64,000 nucleotides of DNA from Phanerodontia chrysosporium (lineage: Eukaryota; Basidiomycota; Agaricomycetes; Polyporales; Phanerochaetaceae). A program made the position numbers and the translations under genes. Below, piece after piece: positions 1 to 11,939 of the stretch; the first letter of the stretch is position 1; each line of letters begins with the position of its first letter. The stretch lies in the NCBI GenBank assembly GCA_001910725.1, contig MJGA01000023.1, positions 1 through 64,000 of the forward strand, given 5' to 3'. Under the pieces are notes generated by a model, which was given only the letters and a program-made list of their open reading frames with translations, had not been told where the DNA came from and searched no databases.

Positions 1-545
1 GGCACGTGCAGTCCGCTAGAGGCCATGAAGGCGGTTTACGACCTCGTGCGGGACGATTACAGGTTCCGGCGGATGCTCGTGCTCACGCCGGCCGAGCTGC
101 TCGTCCTGCACGGGCTCGTCCTGGCCGCCGCGCCGCGCGCACCGGGGCTGTACGTGCGCGCGCGCGTCCCGCCGGACGCCGGCGCCGGCGGGGCCACCGG
201 CAGCGCGCCGCGGTGCGCGGGAGCGCGCCTCTCGGCGAGACGTTCGCGCCGTACAGGAACACGGCGCCGGCAGCGCCGTTCCAGATCGGGTACCGCAAGC
301 ACCTGCGGCCGGGCGCGCGGGGCACGGGCAGCACGGTGCTGTACACGGGCTTCGCGCGCGCGCGGGGGCGCCGCCCGCGGACGTCCTCGATGCGGTGAAC
401 TATGTCGAGGACTGGACGCAGAGCGCGGGCTTCCGCGCGGGCTGCGGAGGCGCGCTCGACCCGTTTCGAGTGGGAGACGGTGCTGCTCGTGAAGTGCGCC
501 GTGCAGTACTACTTTTTTGGGCTGGAGGGTTTCAAGAGGAATTAG
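1..545 (+). pseudogene. Decayed copy A of an unrecognised three-member gene family (runs off the window edge)
   Basis: I do not recognise the family. The reading frame starts with an ATG at 25 but must change at least three times to give a coherent product: between the N-terminal part and a segment reading TVLYTGFARARG, again before PPADVLDAVNYVEDW (about 370-420), and again before a C-terminal end RFEWETVLLVKCAVQYYFF that stops at 543-545. Each piece aligns by eye with copies B (1716-2368, minus) and C (2878-3760, plus). The shared core is VLYxxF..P..DVLDAVN, followed by an amphipathic helix (PFEWETVLLVK / DFAWRALLSIK / MREEALLRLLK). GC content and third-position GC are very high, as in intact neighbours. 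The repeated frame changes suggest a dead copy. A poor assembly of the window end is the alternative. Confidence 0.5.
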
Positions 546-1715
546 TTCGGTGAGGTTGTCCGGGGAAACGTGTATTGTGTAGCGTTGGCTCAGTATGGAA
601 CAGACTCGGAGCGGCAGTGATGCTTTCCCGAGAGGACGTGACTGCAAGCATTGTAAAAAACTGGTATGTAAGCGAACAGGCGTATATCACAGCTATGATT
701 TATTCGCACATTGTCCTCGAGCTTCCCAACGTGTTGAGTCGGCGACGATAAGCCTGGTGGCAGTCGAAGCGCCGGAGGAAAAGGACGCGCGAACTGTCCG
801 GGGTCTGTGATCGAAAGCTGGGACCCCGTGAACCGTCTACCGCATCACGGCGACGTTTCACCCCTTGCAACGGCAGCACTGCAAGACGCAGCACCAGGAG
901 GATATTTGTTGGGAATGTATGACATTTTACACAGATTAAAATGCAGGACATCTCAGGTGCCACAGGCGCAACTTGGCGGAGAGTTGCATTTGGCCACAGC
1001 CCAAGACAAAACTCTGAATCGATAGCGTGTCCAGCAGCGGGAAGGTCTGCACGCCAGAGGATAAGCGGCCCCATCGCAGAACTGCGCAATTTGCAACAGC
1101 GGTTCCGGTCGAGAGGTCTCAGGTTCGAGTAGCCTGGGGCCTGAGCGGCCGTCGGACTGTACGCTTTCGGCTGGGACCTCGAGCGTGCGCAAGCTCACTT
1201 TACATAGACGTGGCGCCCCGCGGGTTTCAAGTCTGCAAAGCCGCGATGGATGCTGTGGTGCCCTCGGACACAGCCACGAACAACCCTGCAACCACCGGGC
1301 GCGTGCAAGTTGTTTAGCATTTGTTTGGCTAAAAGGCGTCACCTGATTCCGTAGTTGCAGACCTCTGTGGATTATTGGTGCACGCTGCAGTAAATAGCTC
1401 TCTTTGTAGGTCGCTTATGTCGTCCATGGCGGGCACCGTATGCTCATTAATCCAAGTTGTAGTTGATTAATTAGAAACGGATGCGGTAATGCAAGTACAG
1501 TGTGCAAGTACGATAGTATTAGCGTGTATAACTGGCGTAGGAACTATAGAGGCCATGGAGTATGTAATGCGGCTAGCTCACAATAGCAACAAGCAGTGTG
1601 CAGGGGCACTTCCGGAACTAGTGGTACATGTCCATCGAGAGCGTGTAGTACCGCACAGGCACAGGGTGAGAAACAGGAGGCTTCCTAGAGTGCGATGGTC
1701 AGTATCTGCATATAA
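546..1715. other. Intergenic, no supported gene
   Basis: The frames here are short, overlapping and lack coding bias, and no repeats or known motifs stand out. It separates copy A from copy B of the three-member family. Confidence 0.5.
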
Positions 1716-2368
1716 TCACCGCGCATACAACCAACCTTGTCTTCCGCATATATCCGTAAACCGACACGTTTTCGCGGGGCGCTGGAACCCGCCAGCCATG
1801 CGAAAGCAGTGCATTATTTCGGACTTGAGGAGGCGGAGGAGGGCCTCTTCGCGCATGTCCAGCGCACCGCACGCCGCGCAGAACTCGGCGGTGCCACAGA
1901 GCTGCTGGACGGCGCAGACGGCGTCGACCTCGTCGCGGGGCCTGGCGAGGGCCGGAAGAGCGGGACGTACAGCACGGCGGCGCCGCCCGCGCATGTAGGA
2001 CGAGCTGCTTCGCGTACGCGTGCGCGAGTGGACGGCCGGCGGGAGCGCACGGGCGCGGCGGGAGCCAGATCTCGTTCCAGAAGGCGTCGTGCCAGTGTGC
2101 CGTGGCGGCACAGGGCGGGGCGGGCGCGCGGGTGTGGCGGACGCCGTGCACCCAGGCACGCAGCGCGCGCATGAGCTCGGCGAGCGTGCGCCGCGCGGGG
2201 CAGAGGGGACGCTCCCAGCCCGGGAGCAGCGCGGCGACGCGCTCGAGCATGGCGGTCGCCTCGGCGACGTCGAGGGCACCCCAGCGCTCGAGCCACGCGG
2301 CGTAGGTTGCGGGTGGACGTCGACGGGCCGGGGCGGCGTTCCCAGGGGGTGTGTTCAGGGTCGGACAT
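1716..2368 (-). CDS. Copy B of the unrecognised three-member family (hypothetical protein, probably frameshifted)
   Basis: Read on the minus strand, an ATG at 2368 opens with MSDPEHTPW. The best coding frame (TYAAWLERWGALDVAEATAM...) lies one nucleotide away, and the C-terminal third (DEVDAVCAVQQLCG...ALDMREEALLRLLK...MAGGF) lies in a further frame. No typical splice pair joins them cleanly, so this is either a frameshifted gene or one with unusual introns. The product would be about 200 residues, mostly alpha-helical, with no signal peptide or membrane segment seen. It matches copies A and C through the DxxDAVxxVxxL core and the following helix. Function is unknown. The ends are approximate. 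Confidence 0.45.
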
Positions 2369-2830
2369 GCGTGTTGTGGGCGGGCAAAGAGTGGAGAGAA
2401 TGCTGGACGGCCTGCGTCCGGGGCGGGATGGAGAAGGCAGCGGTCCAGGGCTTCTGGGTGCTTTGGCTCAGTCGCAGGGCGTGCATTGACAAGCCTCGTG
2501 GCCAAATACAGGGCCACAGCTGGCCTGAGCACGTGCGACGGCCCTAGCACCGGCTGTTGGCTGTTCTTCGAGAGCGCCTGCGGTGCGCTGATATAAGCGG
2601 ACGCCACGAAGGGGGCCCTAAACGCCCGTGTTGACCCTAACCCTCGCTCTTGGCTTCAGAAAAGCAGCTTGTAATCGAAAACCTCGCTGTCTCGGCAACC
2701 ACCTGCCCCGAGGGCCACGACAGGGATGGCTGGCCGCCAGATCGGGCCATCGGCCCTGTCCTTTGGTCAAAGTATCGTCAAAGCGAATGTGCCACCCTGT
2801 CGACAATTGCCTGGGTGGCCCCACGCAAGG

Positions 2831-2837
2831 TATAAAA
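2831..2837 (+). promoter_or_regulatory. TATA box upstream of copy C
   Basis: TATAAAA lies 41 nt before the ATG at 2878, a normal distance for a fungal core promoter. It supports transcription starting just before that ATG. Confidence 0.5.
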
Positions 2838-2877
2838 TATCTCTTGCAGTTCCGCCAGTCCCCAACACATCCATATC

Positions 2878-3760
2878 ATGCTCTCCAACGTCGCTATCGA
2901 TCTGGTCGCAATCTCCGTCTCAGCCTGGAGCCACCCGAGCGACGGCTTTTTTCGACGGCGCAGCGTCTGCACACCTCGCAGACTCTGCCGACGTCAAGTT
3001 CTTTGGGCCTGATTACAAGTTTTCCCCGGACCGCTTCGCCGCCCGCTGGGGCAGGAGCATCACAGCCGCCGACGTTGCCGCGGTCATGCAGCGGATGCTC
3101 GTATGCATCCAGCACAAGCCCGCCCCGTTGGCACTCGCACAGCCGCAAGTGCAAGCCCTAGTTGCGCTCTGCGCTCACCTCGAAAACCGCACGTCCGCTG
3201 CCGCGCCCAGTGCGCCTATCCTCGCGGCGCTGGACACCGAGCCGCTGGTCGAGCTGTGGCCCGCGCCGCCAAAACCTCAAGAAGAATCCAGCCAGTCTGG
3301 TGCCGAGGCGGAAGCCGACGCGGCCCCGGAGTGGCGCGTGTACGGCAAAGACCGCCTGGCGAAGGCGTTCACGGCGCGCTTCTGCGACGCGTTGACCGGC
3401 GCGGAGAAGCCCGTGGTCGTGCCCTGCGTGCTGCGCTACGTCCCGTTCTCCAAGCCCCGGCGCAAGGGCGAGCGGTTCCCCGGCGACGTGCTCGATGCGG
3501 TGAACCTCATGCTCGACTACGTGCGCGCACATTGCCCGGGGGCGTGCTCTGACTTTGCGTGGCGCGCGCTGCTGAGCATCAAGCGTGATGTTGTGCGCAC
3601 GGTCTTTGAGACCCTGCCCCTCTGTCCGGAAAGCGTGAGGGTACGTCGTATGCTTGCTGTTTGCGTATATTGGGTGATAATGTTGCTGTAGCTGGAAGAG
3701 CCCTCGATCGACTGGGAAACGATGAAAAAGGTGCACCTATTCACCGCAAAATGGAACTAA
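2878..3760 (+). CDS. Copy C of the unrecognised three-member family (hypothetical protein)
   Basis: This is the best preserved copy. One frame runs from about 2930 to 3640 and reads KFFGPDYKFSPDRFAARWG, then VAAVMQRMLVCIQ, an acidic linker (QEESSQSGAEAEADAAPEW), WRVYGKDRLAKAF, VLRYVPFSKPRRKG, DVLDAVNLMLDYV and DFAWRALLSIKRDVV. A clean intron (3641-3691) leads to a last exon ending IDWETMKKVHLFTAKWN and TAA at 3758-3760. The 5' end is unsettled: the ATG at 2878, just behind a TATA box, is out of frame with the main exon, and no simple intron joins them. The true start may be elsewhere, or the first exon is damaged. No catalytic motif, signal peptide or membrane helix is visible. Function is unknown. 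Confidence 0.5.
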
Positions 3761-3779
3761 GGCCCGAGTAACATCTTGG

Positions 3780-4799
3780 GGTGTGTGTGTGTGTGCCCAT
3801 CCCACCGTTGCTCCACCCAACTTTGCATCTATTCCAATATATGTCTCACAGAACGAGCCACAACGACGACAGAGTGCATGTATGCGGGTCATTGAGCTGC
3901 CCAAGCTTGTAGCAATGGGCTTCCCAATATACAGACAAAAAATGCGTGCCGCTTGTAGCGCCATTACCGGTGTGGTAAACACAGGCTCACCCAGAAGCAA
4001 AGACTTGCCTCGGACAAACATTTCCTCGATACATTCGTCCCGCTTGCTTGGCCACGACCTTTGATCAACGACAGGAACTGGCCACGAGCATACCTCTGAC
4101 AGTGACGCCAACGGGGCCACTATCTGGTAGAGAAGGCATCGCCTCCCAGTGCTGGGGTCCCGACCCTTCCGTACGCCGCCATCATTCCGCGGACACGCCC
4201 ACGGCGCACATCCCTCCGTCCAAAAACGCAGACACGCACAATGGAACCTGATCGACTTCGCGCGCCAGGCGCGACAGAGGGCGAGCCCGAGGAACGCGGG
4301 GTGCACGGCGCACCCGCGCGCCGAGTGCCGCAGCGCCACGGCGCCGGGCGCGGGCGTCGGTGCAGAGAAGTATATTTCTGCCCAGCGGACGTACACCTTC
4401 ACGGTGTGCTCGGCGCCGCGCTGCGACGCGGGAGAGACGACGGCCGCGCGGGCCACGGTCCCATCCTGGAAGAGACGCGTGAGCGATCAGACGGAGGGCC
4501 TGTGCAGGGCACGCACCAGCATCGGCACGCTGTGTTCCCAGCGGACAAAGGTAGCCTCGGCCCACGCGGTGTACCTGCCCGGAAAGAGCGCGCCACGGAC
4601 TACGCACGGCTCGCCGTGTTGCTGGGAGCGCGAGCGCGTGGCGGAGTGCGTCGAGCGTGCGCGCGAGGAGCACGGGGTTGTCGAGCATCTCGGAGCTGAT
4701 GGGCGCTGCCGGGCCACCCTGCGGAGGGCCAGCGGTCCACATGGGCCGTTCTCCACGCGTTTTTGGTGTGTCGCCCGGCGAAGCGAAGGTCGTGTTCAT
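3780..4799 (-). CDS. Hypothetical protein D (unrecognised; reading frame uncertain)
   Basis: On the minus strand an ATG at 4799 gives APISSEMLDNPVLLARTL and DALRHALALP. A second frame then carries GALFPGRYTAWAEATFVRWE. A probable 51-nt intron (gtgcgt...ttccag) joins DGTVARAAVVSPASQRG and TVKVYVRWAEIYFSA. Moving from the first to the second segment needs a one-nucleotide shift. Alternatively a longer intron beginning at gtacac keeps the first frame and skips the second segment. The downstream frame stays open to 3737, overlapping the end of copy C, but the real stop is probably earlier after another intron. It does not resemble copies A-C. No domain recognised. Confidence 0.35.
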
Positions 4800-5570
4800 G
4801 GCCGGGCAGTACGGGTAGGCTCAGGACGTCGGGTGCTGCAGGTCGGTGCTTTGTTGTCGGGGTCCGACAAAGCATTGGCTGCGAGCCACTCGCCACAGAG
4901 GCACGCCACCCGTCCACGCACGGCGACGGCGCTCATTGGTGGGTACTCGTGCTCTTTGTTTGCTGCGAGTGTCGTCCGCCGGCTGCGCTATCACGTACCC
5001 ACACCCGACGAAGCTCGGTGGCTGAGCAAATGGTACACAGCACCTTTCGGGCCGAGACGGCCGCACGAAAACCTATCAGGCACATTCGTGTGCGATTGCA
5101 AGGGGCTGTACATCTGGCGCAGCGTGAGGTTGGTTCTGAGTTGGCTGACATGAGTGTCCAACGCGAGAGTGATGATGGGCGCTCCCCGTCCACCTGCGCC
5201 AACTTCGGTCTTGCCACGGTTGGAGTTGTCGAAAACGCAGGACGCACTTTATCAGCGGGAGTATCTTCTCTTGCAGCTTGGAGAAACTTTGCCAAGACTG
5301 CATGCCCGCCCAGCCGTTGACTCACAGCCCACCAGCGCCCAGACCAATAAGAATATTCGTATTAGGAAGTGACAATACATAGTATAATGAAGTCATCGAG
5401 GGGGTCGTCACCATGAATGTGTATCTATATTACTAGTGTCCAAGGAGGTCCTTTACAACCAAGGGAAAGGAGGGGTATATGCGGCGTCCAGGCAAGCCCG
5501 GCGCTGTTCCAGCATCTTCGAGCGCGAATATAGGGTGAGGAGAAGAAGGGACTGTGCATCATCAGCAGGA
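4800..5570. other. Intergenic, nothing recognised
   Basis: It lies upstream of hypothetical protein D and downstream of the DOMON-cytochrome b561 gene, both transcribed leftward. The open frames are short, and I see no repeat or motif worth naming. Confidence 0.4.
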
Positions 5571-7281
5571 CTAGTACGTATTCTCGGGCCTGTGCTGGGC
5601 AACGGGCTCCGTCGAGCCGGTGTCGCCGCCGTACTTGCCCTCGCGCGCTTCGCGCTCCTGGCGGTACTGCCGCGGGAGGAGGAGCGTGCCCGCAAAGTAG
5701 GCGGTGCAGACGAGCTGGGAGGACAGAGATGAGCGTTCTTCAGAAGAGAGGACGCAAAGCGGAGGAGACGCACCACAAGCCAGATGATCCAGACGATGTT
5801 CGCGCCATTGTGCACCTTCCCACGCCCGGTGTAGAGCGGCCACTCGACGCGGAAGCCCGTGCGCACCTGCGGCAGCCCTCGTCAGCATTGCAGCCCAGAC
5901 AAGACGCGCACACACGGACGCGCACCTGGTAGAACGAGATGCCGATGAGGAAGATGCCGAACGTCGCGTGGAAGTAGTTCTGCACGTTGCGGCCGAGCAC
6001 GGGGAGGAAGCGGATCTTGAAGAAGTGGATGAAGCCGCCGAGCGAGAGCTGGAAGAAGTAGAGCACGAAGATCGCGACGCCCCACTTCTTGTGCGTGTCG
6101 TCGAGGTGTCCGCCCGCGCCCATCTTGTTCACGGACTCGACGCCGACGGCGAAGCCCGCGACGATCACCGGCAGCGCTGTAGATCATGGGTCAGCAAAAC
6201 ACTATATGATTTTACACGGGAGAGCGGCGCACCGAGCACCCACTGGATGATCCAGTGCAGGCGGAACCAGAACGGGCTGAACGTCCGCAGGTAGCGGGCA
6301 ATGAGCGCGCCAAGCGGGAGCAGGAAGAGGAAGCCGATGACCATGAGGATGCCGTGCGCGATGATGTACTTCTCGTACTCGAGCAGCGGCGGGTGGAATA
6401 CGACGGGCGCAGGCGCGGGCGAGGCGGGGCCGCCTGGTGACGCGGCGTCCGTGAGCGTCGAGATCGGGTTCGTGGGGTCGCGCGAGCCCATGGCGAGCGT
6501 CTTTGAAAAGTCGAGTTTGGTGGGGCCGGAGTCGAGGTGCTGGATGAGCGTCGCGTCGACGGCAGAGTCGTCGGGGTTCTGGTTGGAGAAGGCCCAGATG
6601 ATGCTGCCGTCGCTATTTGAGTCTGTCGGGACGGTGAAGCTGATCTTCGGGTTGTTCCCGGAGAGCACTGCGAGTGGCTCCTCGAGCGAGGCGGTGCGTG
6701 GGGGATTCGAGTCCACCGTGGGCATGACTTCGCCCGGCGCTTTTCGCTGGGACAGTGTGATTGAGCCGTCGGAATTCGGCCAGAGGATGACCATGGGAGA
6801 GTTTGCCATTTGCTGGCCAAAGCCACTGCGCATCGCGAAGCCGCAGTGAGAAAAAGGAAGGCTGCGGGAGAATTGGGGTACGCACATAGCCATCCAGCCC
6901 AGGCTTGCGGCTCCTATGCTCTGAAGCGTATCTGGGAGAAACCATGGACGTCAGCGGGTCACCAGGCAGGCTGATGGCAGGAAAACGCACACATCGTGTT
7001 GGAACCGTTGTGAATGCCTCCTATACACATGAGACTTGTACATGTGACGTCGCCATTCATGCCAACAAGTGCCGAGGACGACGAGTTCGCGCCCGCAGAG
7101 CTCGAGGGGGTCGGGGTAGCCGCAGCAGACGTCGCCGCGGACGACGAGGAGGCATCATCCTAGTCACGAGCTTGAGTTTGAGACCAATTGAGAACAAGAG
7201 AAGTGCACTCACGCCACCTCTTGCAAGAGTGACTCCGAGAAGGGTCGACGCGAGGACTCCGAGTACGGGAATGTTTCTCAT
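5571..7281 (-). CDS. DOMON domain-cytochrome b561 membrane protein
   Basis: Seven exons (7281-7213, 7159-6991, 6931-6886, 6825-6233, 6176-5926, 5866-5774, 5714-5571) sum to 1365 nt, giving 454 aa. The N-terminal MRNIPVLGVLASTLLGVTLA is a signal peptide, followed by a Ser/Ala/Thr-rich linker and a DOMON haem-binding domain (from about residue 58: GDVTCTSLMCIGGIHNGS, GWMAIGFGQQMANSPMVILW). Next come a Pro-rich spacer and a cytochrome b561 core with several hydrophobic helices and conserved His (YEKYIIAHGILMVIGF, LHWIIQWVL, DDTHKKWGVAIF, YFHATFGIFLIG). Proteins of this layout move electrons across membranes, typically to reduce extracellular iron or redox enzymes in wood-rotting fungi. The substrate here is inferred, not shown. 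Exon phases join cleanly, so the gene appears intact. Confidence 0.9.
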
Positions 7282-9671
7282 GGTAGAATGACGAAGCAGA
7301 GAGAGGCCTGGGAGGGATCACTCGCGTTCGGGCTGGCATGTCTTATACGTGAGAACGCGCGGTGGTTGCTGCGGGTTTCATGAGCCTGTGCAGGCAACGC
7401 ACGCCACGCCCTGCGAAGCCTTCCCGTGGGTGCTCCCGTCCAAATCGGGACTCCCGTCTGTTCTCGATCCGATCAGATCATGTCCGTATCCGGCAACTGT
7501 CGTTGTTCGACGGGTGCCCGTGGGTGAAACACTTCCCCGACCGAGCCTGCTCTTGTCTGTTCCGCGGGGAGAAAGGAGATACCACTCGCAGTCGCCGCGC
7601 ACAGCCGCAGATGTATTGTACACATCGCCAGCGGCTGCGGAACTTGCACCGCTTGAAACGCAGGACGTTGCCCATTCGCACCACCGCTTGCTGAACACCT
7701 CGGGCGGCCTCCCCAAGCGCAGTGAGCACTCGGCAGTGCATTTGTGCAGAGGAAAGTTTGAGCTAGCGCGATAGCCTCTCAGTATTCCGAATTGACTGGA
7801 GCTTGGCTAACGTACAGATAACGCGTGCTTGTCGCAGGTCGAGGCGAAAGGTCAAGTGCCTGATCGTGGGGACGAGGCAGTGAATCTCTCCAACGCGCCG
7901 CCGATCAGGGGGTTCGCTTCGCAGATACAGATGGTTCCGGCCATGAAACATACATCGACCCCGCAGCAGCCAATCGAGGCTGACGAATTGGGTGCAAAGG
8001 GAGATCAGTGCAGTGATTACCTGCGTGGGCGCGGTCCTGTATGGCGTCAAGTGGAGATGACGTGAGCCTCAGGTGAGGCCACGCTGGGCTACCCGACGTC
8101 TCTCTTCCCGCTGCGCAGCACTGCGAAGGCGCCATCATTGACGTCTGTCTCGCTCAAGCGTCCGGCTCAAACGGTGTCGTCGGGTACAAATCGACCCACC
8201 TTTGCACCACACATTGCGAAATAGTCGTGGGCGAGACTATGTCGCAACGGCTCGCTTGTCGCTGCGGAGGGTGAGAAGAGGAGGCAAGGATTGGGGAAAC
8301 TGTGACGTACCATATTGCGCTGGATGTATTCAATCCAAGAGATAGAGTCGAGGCAGGTCTTCCGACGACAGTTGATGCAGCACGCCAAGATGGTCAAGCT
8401 GCCAGGGAGATTGATCAGAACCTATGCAGAAAGTGCACTAAAGCTCCGTCAGTCGTTACCCACATGCGGAGAGCTTCCAAATGCACCCCGAGATTACTCA
8501 GGAAAGACGATACTGAGATCGTCATGAATTGGCACCGCCTCCCATCTACGACAGAGTGCAGTTCTAACGTGGTCTCTGCTTGATCAGCGTAAATACTGTG
8601 AGACACGGACTGGAAGTACCTGTGCCAGAAGCTCGGTCTGCGGTCTACCCAACACAGCGGTAAACATCGTCCGGACCGGATGGCATGCACTGCAAGGCGC
8701 AGCTCAGAAATCATGCAGGCATGCCATTGCTGCCGCCTTGAGGCTGCGCTGTGTGCACCATACTTCGGCGTGTAAGCTATAGAGCGAAATTGAATCTGCG
8801 CTGACGCTGAGCTGGACGGAAAGACGTACGTCCATGAAACGGCGATTGCGCTCATCGCAGCGAACACAGCGCGCAGATCGGTGCAGACGGCGAGACACTA
8901 CCGAATGTTGACTTTGACCATAATGAGCAAACGACGAAGTGTGCATTGAAGAACCGTTGTCATGCACCGAGGAATGTTACCGTGATTGACTCAAACATGG
9001 TGACCATCCGATGAGCGACCTCTTTCCAGACGTTCTCTAGGGGCATCTTGCACGGATCGTCGGTGAGCTGGCCAAACACGCGACGACACCTGAAGTTGGT
9101 GCAAGCAAGTTCACACAGCATCATAACGCGCAAGAGAAAAGACAGGATGTGCCGACGCTGAGAACAGCGAACGAGAGCAGATGACGAAAACGCGAAAGCG
9201 CCGAAAGGCAGGGCGTCGGGCATGCCACGTTGGGAAAGGGGCGGGATTGATGGTGGCCCCTCGGAGGCGCCGCCCCGAATCCCAGCTTCACTCTGCACCG
9301 TCTCACGCGAACACACGTTTTGGAACCCCTCGGTTTGAAATCTCGCTCGAGTCGTCACGCGGAATCATGCATATGCAAGGTTGTTACGCCATGTTGAGGA
9401 GGGCACGTCTTCCGCGGGGCGCAGGTGCGTTGCACGGTCCATTCGTTTGCTCGTGCAGGCTCTGATCTCGCTGTGCCGAGGCTAGACACCAGCGTGTAGT
9501 AGGCCCCTCTCCGAAGTTTGCAATTGTCCTCGGCCAAAGCACGCCAGATGATGCACAAGTGGGCGGCAGAGCCCTTGTGACCACTCGTTTTCCGCCTTCG
9601 CCCGGTCCGTCTCCGACGGGTGACTCTGGGCGTCGGGCTGGACGGCACCTGGTTGCGAACGACGTCGCACG
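7282..9671. other. Long region without a supported gene; possible relic fragments
   Basis: Several minus-strand stretches look weakly protein-like: FGQLTDDPCKMPLENVWKEV near 9070, TILACCINCRRKTCLDSISW near 8360, and VITALISLCTQFVSLDWLL near 7990. I cannot join them into one model with splice signals, and they contain many stops. They may be remnants of one membrane-protein gene. Nothing else is recognised. Confidence 0.35.
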
Positions 9672-11338
9672 ATGCCGGCTTCAACGACGGAAGAGGTTGC
9701 ACTGCAAGATCTCCCTCGGGCTTTGCAGCATGTGCGTCATGAGCATGCCAACGGGCCAGAGGCAGCGTCCGCCCCACAGGATGCAGCCCAACAGTCCAAC
9801 GAGCACCTACGCGACGCACAGGAAGAGTGGAGACCATCAAGGCGGTACCAGACCGTCTTGTTAGCAGCAGGGTTCGCCATGATCTTTCATGTCATCGGGA
9901 TCAACTCCATCTACGGTATCTTCCAGGTGCGTCGTTCGCGGACTGCTCGTAGCCACGCGTGCCCTCATGCATGGTTGCGTCCGCTCTAGGAGTTTTACAC
10001 CTCGCCTGCGAGCAACATCAAGGGTGCACAAGGCGAGGACGCTCTGGTGTCCCTGGTGGGCACGATCGGCACCGGCCTCACCTGGAGCGGCAGCATCTTC
10101 GTCAACCCGCTCATCGCGCGGACGCAACGCGTCCACTTCATCATGCTCTCTGGCGTGTTCGTCATGAGCCTCGGGATCTTCCTCGCGAGCTTCAGCACAG
10201 AGGTGTGTCCAACTCTGACTTGTGGACAACATGTGCTCAGTGCGTCGCAGCTCTGGCATCTCTATCTGACGCAGGCGCTCCTGTACGGCATCGGAGCGTC
10301 CCTCTACTACTTCCCCATCCTCGCGCTCACGCCAGCGTACTTTGATCGCCATCGTGGCTTTGCGTTGGGCTTCATCCTCTCTGGAGCCGGTGTCGGCGGG
10401 CTCATACTGTCGCCGGTCATGAGCACGCTCATCTCGCGCCTTGGTGTTGGTTGGGCGCTGCGCATCCTCGGCATATGGAACCTCGTCGTCGGCATCCCGG
10501 TGTCGTTCGTGGTGAAGAAGCGCGGGAACGTCTACAACTCTGGGCGTGGCCGCACCAGGGTCGACCTGAGCGTCGCAAAGCGCGGGGCGTTCATGTGGCA
10601 GGTGAGCGCGGCGCGGCCCCATACGTGGTCTCCGCGGGGATTGACGGACTGCGTGGCAGGCGTTCGGCGCGTTCCTGCAGGCAGGCGGCAACGTGGTGCC
10701 CACGTACTTCCTCACGACGTACTCGGTCTCGGTGCTCGCGTACTCCCCGAGCAAGGCCTCGCTGCTGCTCGCGATCAACAACGCGGTGAACAGCGTCGCG
10801 CGGATCGGCATGGGCATCCTCGCGGACCGGGTCGGGCGGCAGAACACGCTCATCGTCAGCGTACGTGGTGCGCCCGCACGCGCTGCCCGCACGCACACCG
10901 TACTGACGCGCGCGCGCACAGGTGCTGCTCTCCGCGGTGTCGGTGCTCGCGCTGTGGCCCGGTGCGCCGCGCGCGCGCTTCGTCGCGTTCGCCGTCGCGT
11001 ACGGCGTGCTCGCGGGCGGGTACAACGCGCTGCTGCCGACGACGCTCGCGGAGGTGTACGGCGTGCAGCACTACGCGTCCGTGAACGGCGCGGTGTACTT
11101 CATCCGCGGGCTCGGCGCGCTCTTCGGCGCGCCCCTCGCGGGCGTCATCCTCGGCAGCCACCGCCGCGGGCTCGGCCTGCACGCGGCGGGCGCCGCCGCG
11201 GACCTGCACACGCTCCGCGCGAAGTACACGCAGGTGGCGGTGTACGATGGGGTCTTGCTCCTTGCGGCGACGCTGTGCGTCGCGTATGTCAGGTGGTCCG
11301 ACGCGCGGTACAGGGGACGGTGGCAGTGGAAGGCATGA
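9672..11338 (+). CDS. MFS transporter, monocarboxylate permease type
   Basis: Five exons (9672-9926, 9990-10202, 10251-10601, 10660-10860, 10922-11338) total 1437 nt, giving 478 aa, with every intron in phase 0. A soluble, acidic N-terminus of about 55 residues precedes about twelve hydrophobic helices. The first helix reads TVLLAAGFAMIFHVIGINSI and the loop after it YGIFQ. The segment DRHRGFALGFILSGAGVGG between helices 4 and 5 is typical of fungal monocarboxylate/MCT-like (MCH-type) permeases, as is the basic central loop VKKRGN. It should sit in the plasma membrane and carry small organic acids or related anions; substrate specificity cannot be read from the sequence. The gene looks intact and ordinary. 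It points toward the right, away from the DOMON gene. Confidence 0.9.
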
Positions 11339-11939
11339 CGGTGCATTGATTTACATGTATTCTTTCTCGGCCCTGGATCATGCTAAGAGGATTTGCTCAG
11401 CAAGCCGCCCTGGACAATTCAACCATGCTAACTGCGCAGTCGTAAATGATTTCTACTACACCGACACGTGACTAGGTGGCAAAACCTTGACAGAGCCTGC
11501 ACCGGTATGCTGTGCAATATGAAAGCAGCTAGGCCCCTTCTTGTTCGTATGGCTTCGCAGGTGTCACTTGCATTCTCCAGTCCGCACCAACGACAGCTGA
11601 ATCGAAGACAATGTCAGCAGAGGGAGCCGCGACGGCAGATGCATCGGTCAACGCGGTTGAGCACGGAAGGCAGGTGTATCCTGAGGCCTGCGCTAGCTGT
11701 GTGCGCTGACGGGGTATGGCCAGCAGTGAGAACGGCCCCGTCGAGGACATGAGCGACATCGCGGAGGGACCGATTTCCCTCGCCCGACTGGCCCAACAAT
11801 CCAACGAAATAAGGCTCAGAACACCGACTATAGTCGTCCGAGGGCGTCGGTTCCGCAGTAAGCGGTACTATCCCAGCCCTGAAAGAGGAGAGCACACGCA
11901 TGTTGCCCCCGCGCCGTCGCGAGCCGCTCGAGCTAAAGT
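11339..11939. other. Intergenic, one short unassigned frame
   Basis: An open frame at 11716-11988 (ENGPVEDMSDIAEGPISLAR...) runs into the neighbouring SINE-like tail and has no visible domain. I do not call it a gene. Confidence 0.35.

Noticed and set aside
2630..2648. Telomeric repeat (gaccctaaccctcgc)
   Set aside because: Only about two imperfect units in a coding-rich region; no array. It does not show that the window is a chromosome end.
3781..3796. GT dinucleotide run as a regulatory element
   Set aside because: Short and common. Nothing around it supports a function.
8415..9360. Minus-strand gene in the 7.3-9.7 kb gap
   Set aside because: Several protein-like stretches, but frames change, stops intervene and no consistent splice sites join them; recorded only as possible relics.
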